Of a stretch of 5,217 nucleotides of DNA, positions 5,171-5,217 are shown one piece after another. The first letter of the stretch is position 1, and each line of letters opens with the position of its first letter. The notes below the pieces were generated by a model. That model was not told where the DNA came from, did not search any database, and worked only from the letters and a program-made list of their open reading frames with translations. This DNA comes from Chroococcidiopsidaceae cyanobacterium CP_BM_RX_35 (lineage in GTDB: Bacteria > Cyanobacteriota > Cyanobacteriia > Cyanobacteriales > Chroococcidiopsidaceae): the NCBI GenBank assembly GCA_019242465.1, contig JAFAVL010000454.1:1-5217 (forward strand), read 5' to 3'. The position numbers and the translations under genes are program-made.

Positions 5171-5217
5171 ATGACCGCGCAGTTCCTCCAATGCCTGCTT
5201 CCTAGTTCCACCCGGCT
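5171..5217 (+). CDS. Probable ISL3-family transposase, N-terminus only
   Basis: The ATG at 5171 starts MTAQFLQCLLPSSTR and continues beyond the window. The pattern FLxxLLP near the N-terminus resembles the start of ISL3-family transposases (a recalled family pattern, not an alignment). Its location 53 bp inside the left terminal repeat fits. An in-frame TAG at 5162-5164 excludes an earlier start. Shine-Dalgarno support is weak (AGAG at 5163-5166). Only 15 complete codons are visible, so family and intactness both depend on sequence to the right. Confidence 0.5.
   Translation, partial: MTAQFLQCLLPSSTR

Larger units (their letters stand above)
5096..5217 (+). mobile_element. Second ISL3-type element, left end, cut by the window edge
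   Basis: It starts with the left terminal repeat and runs off the right edge after the first 15 codons of a probable transposase. Its orientation is the same as the first ISL3 fragment, so the two stand head to tail. No defect is visible in the short part seen. Confidence 0.6.

Noticed and set aside
5023..5211. 62-codon minus-strand open frame across the ISL3 junction
   Set aside because: It runs antisense through both terminal repeats and the start of the second transposase, so it is an accident of the joined ends.

Overview
The window looks cyanobacterial. The HIP1 octamer GCGATCGC occurs twice, at 2712-2719 and 2932-2939. The flanking insertion-sequence remnants also read like transposase types common in cyanobacterial genomes. 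The genus cannot be fixed from the sequence. Family assignments rest on motif recognition by eye; no database search was run.

Layout: positions 1-460 hold a decayed IS1-family transposase on the minus strand, interrupted by a stop codon and truncated. A weak candidate for another gene start lies at 112 and runs off the left edge. Positions 461-645 are non-coding. Positions 646-4195 carry the only intact genes, two type IV ABC exporter half-transporters on the minus strand. The upstream gene (4195 to 2423) is followed closely by the second (2412 to 646, or 2430 if a GTG start is used), so they form a two-gene operon. Positions 4196-4419 are the operon's leader and promoter region, with several inverted repeats but no convincing promoter. 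From 4420 to the right edge, all on the plus strand, lie an IS6-family 5' fragment, an ISL3-family 3' fragment fused to it, and the start of a second ISL3-type element. The two ISL3 ends face each other across 8 bp.

Function: the ABC pair has the hallmarks of a heterodimeric exporter of the TM287/288, BmrC/BmrD and LmrC/LmrD type. The first subunit lacks the catalytic glutamate (Asp instead) and the switch histidine (Gln instead). The second keeps both but has a modified signature motif (LSQGQ). Together they would build one competent and one degenerate ATP site. The substrate cannot be told from sequence; drugs or lipids are usual for this class.

The rest is an IS graveyard bracketing this operon. 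The most notable structures are the IS6/ISL3 chimera and the head-to-tail ISL3 junction. I did not find a clearly new biological system here.
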